Assembly: GCF_020523985.1 (NCBI RefSeq)
Contig: NZ_JAIVKM010000006.1
Coordinates: 124,001-188,000 of the forward strand
Origin: Mangrovibacter yixingensis
GTDB lineage: Bacteria; Pseudomonadota; Gammaproteobacteria; Enterobacterales; Enterobacteriaceae
DNA length: 64,000 nucleotides
Reading direction: 5' to 3'
Shown here: one piece after another, positions 60,118 to 64,000 of the stretch
Numbering within the stretch: the first letter of the stretch is position 1
How the letters are laid out: each line of letters starts with the position of its first letter
Notes under the pieces: model-generated
The model's input: only the letters and a program-made list of their open reading frames with translations
Told to the model about the DNA's origin: nothing
The model's database searches: none
Program-made: the position numbers and the translations under genes

Positions 60118-61443
60118 ATGCAAGCTTCCGTCACAACAACTATCGATACTGAAAATCAGGAGACTCCGGTTAACTCACGCGGCAAAGTGGTCATCGCATC
60201 ACTAATTGGTACTGCAATCGAATTTTTTGATTTCTATATTTATGCCACCGCAGCCGTTATTGTCTTCCCACATATCTTCTTTCCACAGGGCGACCCGACT
60301 GCAGCCACACTGCAATCACTGGCAACGTTCGCCATTGCGTTTATTGCCCGTCCTATTGGTTCCGCTTTGTTTGGCCACTTTGGTGACCGTGTAGGCCGTA
60401 AAGTAACGCTGGTTGCATCGCTACTGACTATGGGTATTTCAACGGTGCTCATTGGCCTGCTACCCAGCTATGCCAGCATTGGCGTTATGGCACCGCTGCT
60501 GCTTGCTTTAGCGCGCTTTGGGCAAGGCCTGGGGCTTGGTGGGGAATGGGGAGGAGCTGCGCTGCTGGCGACAGAAAACGCCCCCGCGAAGAAACGCGCA
60601 CTTTATGGTTCTTTCCCCCAGTTAGGTGCGCCAATTGGCTTCTTTTTTGCCAACGGTACTTTCCTGCTGCTTTCCTGGTTGCTTACCAATGAGCAATTCA
60701 TGGCCTGGGGCTGGCGTATTCCGTTTATCTTCTCTGCCGTACTGGTACTGATTGGCCTGTATGTTCGTGTTTCATTACATGAAACGCCGGTATTCTCAAA
60801 AATTGCCAAAGCCGGGAAGCAAGTAAAAGTTCCACTGGGACACCTGCTGAGCAAACACTTGAAAGCAACCATTCTTGGTACTTTCATCATGCTGGCAACC
60901 TACACACTGTTTTACATCATGACAGTGTATTCAATGACATTCAGCACTTCACCGGCACCAACAGGCCTTGGTTTCCCACGCAACGACGTTTTGTGGATGC
61001 TGATGATGGCAGTAATTGGTTTCGGCCTGATGATTCCCATTGCCGGCATTATTGCGGATAAATACGGGCGTCGGAACAGCATGATTGTCATTACCAGCCT
61101 GATAATTCTGTTCGCACTGTTTGTTTTCCCGAAATTATTGGGTTCTGGCAACGAATCATTGGTCATGCTGTATTTGTTCCTTGGGCTGAGCCTGATGGGC
61201 TTAACCTTTGGGCCGATGGGTGCATTGTTGCCTGAGCTGTTCCCAACAGAAGTACGTTATACCGGCGCTTCGTTTTCCTATAACGTCTCATCTATTCTTG
61301 GCGCATCGGTTGCACCTTATATTGCCACCTGGTTACAGGCTAATTATGGTTTGCTGTATGTGGGGTTCTACCTGGCGACCATGGCCGTTCTGACACTGCT
61401 CGCGTTGATCCTGACTAAGGAAACACGCCACCAGTCACTCTGA
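60118..61443 (+). CDS. yhjE: YhjE, MHS-family MFS transporter
   Basis: 441-residue metabolite:H+ symporter with 12 predicted membrane segments. IGTAIEFFDFYIYATAAVIV opens the first segment, GHFGDRVGRKVTLVASLL is the loop 2-3 motif and GEWGGAALLATENAPAKKRA the loop 4-5 motif. Substrate not established. It is intact, unlike the related decayed copy at 22649-23006. It is convergent with pdeH; yhjG, which lies here in E. coli, is missing. Confidence 0.94.
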   Translation: MQASVTTTIDTENQETPVNSRGKVVIASLIGTAIEFFDFYIYATAAVIVFPHIFFPQGDPTAATLQSLATFAIAFIARPIGSALFGHFGDRVGRKVTLVASLLTMGISTVLIGLLPSYASIGVMAPLLLALARFGQGLGLGGEWGGAALLATENAPAKKRALYGSFPQLGAPIGFFFANGTFLLLSWLLTNEQFMAWGWRIPFIFSAVLVLIGLYVRVSLHETPVFSKIAKAGKQVKVPLGHLLSKHLKATILGTFIMLATYTLFYIMTVYSMTFSTSPAPTGLGFPRNDVLWMLMMAVIGFGLMIPIAGIIADKYGRRNSMIVITSLIILFALFVFPKLLGSGNESLVMLYLFLGLSLMGLTFGPMGALLPELFPTEVRYTGASFSYNVSSILGASVAPYIATWLQANYGLLYVGFYLATMAVLTLLALILTKETRHQSL

Positions 61444-61451
61444 TAGCAGGC

Positions 61452-61481
61452 AGCCGCAGCAGTCAGTTCAACGCTGCGGCT
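61452..61481. terminator. Stem-loop between yhjE and pdeH
   Basis: AGCCGCAGC and GCTGCGGCT form a perfect 9-bp stem with a 12-base loop between the two convergent stop codons. The T-run is weak. Confidence 0.5.
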
Positions 61482-61483
61482 GA

Positions 61484-62257
61484 TCAAACTAGTTGCAACA
61501 ATACATGTTCCAGATTGCTAAAGGATTGCGGGCGAGAAAGAAAATATCCTTGCGCTGCCATTGCTGGTGAAGCCTGTACCGCACGCCACTCCTCTGCCGT
61601 TTCGACCCCTTCAACAATGACACCATTGCAGTAGCGATTCATCAATTGCAGCAACAGCGTAAACAGGTGACGCCCTTCTGCTGTTTTGCGCAACATAATA
61701 AATAACTCACGCGCCACTTTGATGTAGTCATAACGGACTTCACTGAGTGAAGAGAAGTTTGCCATCCCGGTGCCAAAATCATCGAGCCACAAAGGGCCGA
61801 ATTCCGACATCCCGGCTAAAGAAGCATTACTGGGTAAACGAATATGCTCAACCAGCTCGAAACGGATCCACGGCAGGCGGGCTATGCGCGCCAGCATAAC
61901 GGGCTCCTGGCGAAGAGCCAGCAAGGTAGGCCCATCAATGTTAACTGAAGCCAGAATATTAAATTGCAGGAAAAGGCTCTCCAGATGTTCCAACAGGCTC
62001 AACTGTTCCCGCACGACTTCAACTCGCTGTGCTATGGTAATTGCAGCAAAATAGTGGTCAGGACGCACACGCTTTGATATGTCTTCCCGGTCAGTGACTG
62101 CCGTTAACATTTCGACCGCCATCAACCGCCCGGACGTTCGGTAAATCGGTTGAAAGGTGTAAGCACGTTCACACGCCGACCACAAGCGTTGAGCCTGTCC
62201 GCTTTCTATATTCGCTTCAGGCGTATACAGCCGGTGGGTGATTTGCTTTAAATTCAT
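61484..62257 (-). CDS. pdeH: PdeH (YhjH), cyclic-di-GMP phosphodiesterase
   Basis: 257-residue stand-alone EAL-domain enzyme that hydrolyses c-di-GMP and keeps flagellar motility unlocked from the YcgR brake. The EAL-equivalent is MAVEMLT with metal-binding Glu49, NIDGPTL is near residue 106, DDFGTG at 159-164 and VEGVETAEEW near 220; all catalytic motifs are kept. I start at MNLKQITHRLY by alignment with E. coli, although an upstream ATG at 62269 is possible. A FliA promoter lies just upstream. Confidence 0.95.
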   Translation of the reverse strand: MNLKQITHRLYTPEANIESGQAQRLWSACERAYTFQPIYRTSGRLMAVEMLTAVTDREDISKRVRPDHYFAAITIAQRVEVVREQLSLLEHLESLFLQFNILASVNIDGPTLLALRQEPVMLARIARLPWIRFELVEHIRLPSNASLAGMSEFGPLWLDDFGTGMANFSSLSEVRYDYIKVARELFIMLRKTAEGRHLFTLLLQLMNRYCNGVIVEGVETAEEWRAVQASPAMAAQGYFLSRPQSFSNLEHVLLQLV

Positions 62258-62309
62258 TGCTAATGACATCCTGTATAGACAAGTATAAAGGCAAGGCCTT
62301 GTCACTCGG

Positions 62310-62336
62310 TTATCGGCGGGCAATGGGATAACTTTA
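62310..62336 (-). promoter_or_regulatory. Sigma-28 (FliA) promoter of pdeH
   Basis: On the minus strand TAAAGTTA (62336-62329), exactly 11 bases, then GCCGATAA (62317-62310): a near-perfect flagellar class 3 promoter, 53 bases ahead of the pdeH start. yhjH is a known FliA target in E. coli. Confidence 0.85.
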
Positions 62337-62409
62337 TGCGCGTTTGCCAGGCAAGTGACACAGGACACTGATGCGCAGTAGTCTCAATACTGTGCGACGT
62401 CAAATTTTT

Positions 62410-62428
62410 ATCGAAACGTCGTTTTAAA
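62410..62428. promoter_or_regulatory. KdgR operator upstream of kdgK
   Basis: ATCGAAACGTCGTTTTAAA contains AAACGTCGTTT, matching the AAAYRNYRTTT core of the KdgR box, and about 15 of 19 consensus positions overall. It lies 66 bases upstream of kdgK, a standard KdgR target. A second palindrome, CGTTTTAAAACG, overlaps it at 62420-62431. Confidence 0.6.
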
Positions 62429-62493
62429 ACGTTTGACTGATTTTCAATCGGGCCGCACACTAAAGGCAGTCCCTTCAATCAGGTTCCAGAATT

Positions 62494-63426
62494 ATGCCGA
62501 CCCCAAAAATTGCCGTTATTGGCGAATGTATGATTGAGTTGTCGCAAAAAGGCGCTGATGTTCATCGCGGTTTTGGCGGCGACACTCTGAACACGTCTGT
62601 TTATATTGCTCGCCAGGTTGATGATGCAGCATTGTCAGTACACTATGTCACCGCGCTGGGTACAGACAGCTTCAGCCAGCAAATGCTTAATGCATGGCAG
62701 CAGGAAAATGTAAAAACGAGTCTGATCCAACAAATGGAAAACCGCCTGCCTGGTCTCTATTACATCGAAACCGATGAGACTGGCGAGCGCACGTTTTACT
62801 ACTGGCGCAACGAAGCCGCAGCCCGTTACTGGCTGGAGAGCGACCAGGCAGATGCCATTTGCCAGCAACTGGCGCAGTTTGACTACCTGTACCTGAGCGG
62901 TATCAGCCTGGCGATTCTTAGCCCAGAAAGCCGTGATAAATTGCTGAATCTGCTACGCCAGTGCCGTGAAAATGGCGGAAAAGTTATTTTCGATAATAAC
63001 TACCGCCCGCGTTTGTGGCGCAGTAAAGAAGAAACACAGCAGGTTTACCACCAAATGCTAACCTGCACAGATATCGCCTTCCTGACACTGGACGATGAAG
63101 ACGCTTTATGGGGTGAAAAACCTGTAGAAGAAGTGATTCACCGCACCCAGGCGGCAGGGGTACGTGAAGTGGTGATTAAACGTGGCGCAGATAGCTGCCT
63201 GGTTGCTATTCAAGGTCAGGCAACGATTAATGTCCCGGCAGTGAAACTTCCTAAAGAAAAAGTGGTTGATACCACTGCGGCTGGCGACTCCTTCAGTGCA
63301 GGCTACCTTGCAGTTCGCCTGACGGGAGCCAGCGCGGAAGATGCAGCAAAACGTGGGCACCTGACAGCCAGTACGGTTATTCAATACCGTGGGGCAATTA
63401 TCCCTCGTGATGCGATGCCAGACTAA
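62494..63426 (+). CDS. kdgK: KdgK, 2-keto-3-deoxygluconate kinase
   Basis: 310-residue PfkB-family kinase converting KDG to KDPG for the Entner-Doudoroff aldolase. IGECMIELSQKGADVHRGFG opens the protein, FDNNYRPRLW and the catalytic DTTAAGDSFSAGYLAVRL are characteristic. It serves hexuronate and pectin breakdown. Position between pdeH and yhjJ matches E. coli. Confidence 0.95.
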   Translation: MPTPKIAVIGECMIELSQKGADVHRGFGGDTLNTSVYIARQVDDAALSVHYVTALGTDSFSQQMLNAWQQENVKTSLIQQMENRLPGLYYIETDETGERTFYYWRNEAAARYWLESDQADAICQQLAQFDYLYLSGISLAILSPESRDKLLNLLRQCRENGGKVIFDNNYRPRLWRSKEETQQVYHQMLTCTDIAFLTLDDEDALWGEKPVEEVIHRTQAAGVREVVIKRGADSCLVAIQGQATINVPAVKLPKEKVVDTTAAGDSFSAGYLAVRLTGASAEDAAKRGHLTASTVIQYRGAIIPRDAMPD

Positions 63427-63433
63427 CACTGGC

Positions 63434-63460
63434 ACACTCTCCCGGGCCCCGGGAGAGTGT
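63434..63460 (+). terminator. Hairpin after kdgK
   Basis: ACACTCTCCC and GGGAGAGTGT form a perfect 10-bp GC-rich stem around GGGCCCC. It lacks a strong T-run but sits eight bases after the kdgK stop, between convergent genes. Confidence 0.6.
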
Positions 63461-63528
63461 TATCACACCATTTCCAGCTTTTCTCAGCCAGCTTTCATTT
63501 AACTCTGACCAGCCGTTTTCACAGCAGT

Positions 63529-64000
63529 TTACTTCACTGATGTGCTGCCCGCAGCAGGCGTTTCTGGTGTGTCTGACGCTGCAGACGAAGCTGGTACTTC
63601 AACCGGCATATGCTTACCCCAGATTTCACGTAATGTCTTCGGGTTAACCTCAGCTTCCCCTTGAGGTTGCAGTAATACCAGCGCCATATCCTGAGAGAGC
63701 ATCTGGTGCAGCTCCTGGTTTATCTCGCCAATGGTTACCGAACTCAAAAAACCTTCACGTAATTTTTGATACTGTTCCGGCGCAATATCCACCACCTGGT
63801 TTTGAAGTGAACGCAAGCGCTGATTCATCAGTACCCCGGTATCTGTACGGGCATAAGTGGCAAACAGTGTTTGCAGCTCTTTGCGTTTTTGCTCTATCAG
63901 CGCATCCACACTTTCTTGTGGTAGCCCTTTTTCTTTAACATGCGCCAGTTCCTCACTCAAAATCGCCATGTTTTTATCCAACGAGGCGCCTGGTGAGTCC
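63529..64000 (-). CDS. yhjJ: YhjJ, M16 (insulinase-like) peptidase, C-terminal part
   Basis: The minus-strand frame is open from the window edge to the stop at 63529 and gives about 157 residues starting DSPGASLDKNMAILSEELAH. The stretch SQDMALVLLQPQGEAEVNPK resembles the C-terminus of YhjJ-type periplasmic M16 proteins, and the tail is Ala/Ser/Thr/Pro-rich. The N-terminal signal peptide and zinc site lie outside. Identification rests on position next to kdgK and on the fragment. Confidence 0.8.
   Translation of the reverse strand, partial: DSPGASLDKNMAILSEELAHVKEKGLPQESVDALIEQKRKELQTLFATYARTDTGVLMNQRLRSLQNQVVDIAPEQYQKLREGFLSSVTIGEINQELHQMLSQDMALVLLQPQGEAEVNPKTLREIWGKHMPVEVPASSAASDTPETPAAGSTSVK

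Overview
The window is chromosomal DNA from an enterobacterium (order Enterobacterales, most likely family Enterobacteriaceae). The clearest markers are a run of Escherichia-type backbone genes in the expected order (yhiN, pitA, uspB, uspA, rsmJ, prlC, rlmJ, gor, later yhjD, yhjE, pdeH, kdgK, yhjJ), a complete scrKYABR sucrose regulon, the frm formaldehyde genes and the arn lipid A modification operon. A FliA-type promoter before pdeH suggests a flagellated organism. The sequence does not fix the genus. Both ends cut genes: arnT at base 1 and yhjJ at base 64000.

Layout. 1-6464: arnB-C-A-D-T on the minus strand, making and attaching L-Ara4N to lipid A, with two PmrA-like boxes upstream. 6870-9598: a LysR/SDR divergent pair and a GNAT acetyltransferase. 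9600-18683: a two-armed metabolic island. The left arm is GntR regulator, M20 amidohydrolase, ProC-like reductase and RidA; the right arm is a five-gene HAAT-type ABC importer plus a VOC protein. Between them lie a sigma-54 type promoter and two copies of a palindrome that is probably the GntR operator. 18680-22365: acetyltransferases, a LysR regulator and an epimerase-like protein. 22479-23006: a decayed MHS transporter and amidase remnant. 23242-26471: a lipoprotein hydrolase followed by an autotransporter. 26530-28595: a D-malate/tartrate dehydrogenase and its divergent LysR regulator. 28636-35608: a TetR-controlled five-gene catabolic operon of unknown substrate (SDR, Gfo/Idh/MocA, TIM-barrel isomerase, MFS, fumarate-reductase-like flavoprotein). 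35605-45179: conserved backbone. 45299-47816: frmRAB with two operators. 47922-54508: scr regulon. 54633-58789: a HEPN-like membrane protein, a GNAT and an SDR/LysR pair. 58858-64000: yhjD, yhjE, pdeH, kdgK and the end of yhjJ.

How it fits together. The backbone is interrupted by accessory metabolic cassettes, each with its own regulator and often a recognisable operator. The two most promising undescribed systems are the importer/amidohydrolase/imine-chemistry island (9600-18683), which looks like nitrogen-source scavenging, and the TetR-controlled oxidoreductase operon (29281-35608). Recognisable control sites include sigma-54, sigma-32 (prlC), sigma-28 (pdeH), KdgR (kdgK), ScrR, FrmR-type and PmrA-type sequences. 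No tRNA, rRNA, CRISPR array, insertion sequence or phage gene was recognised. All functional calls come from reading motifs and remembered family features; no database search was run.
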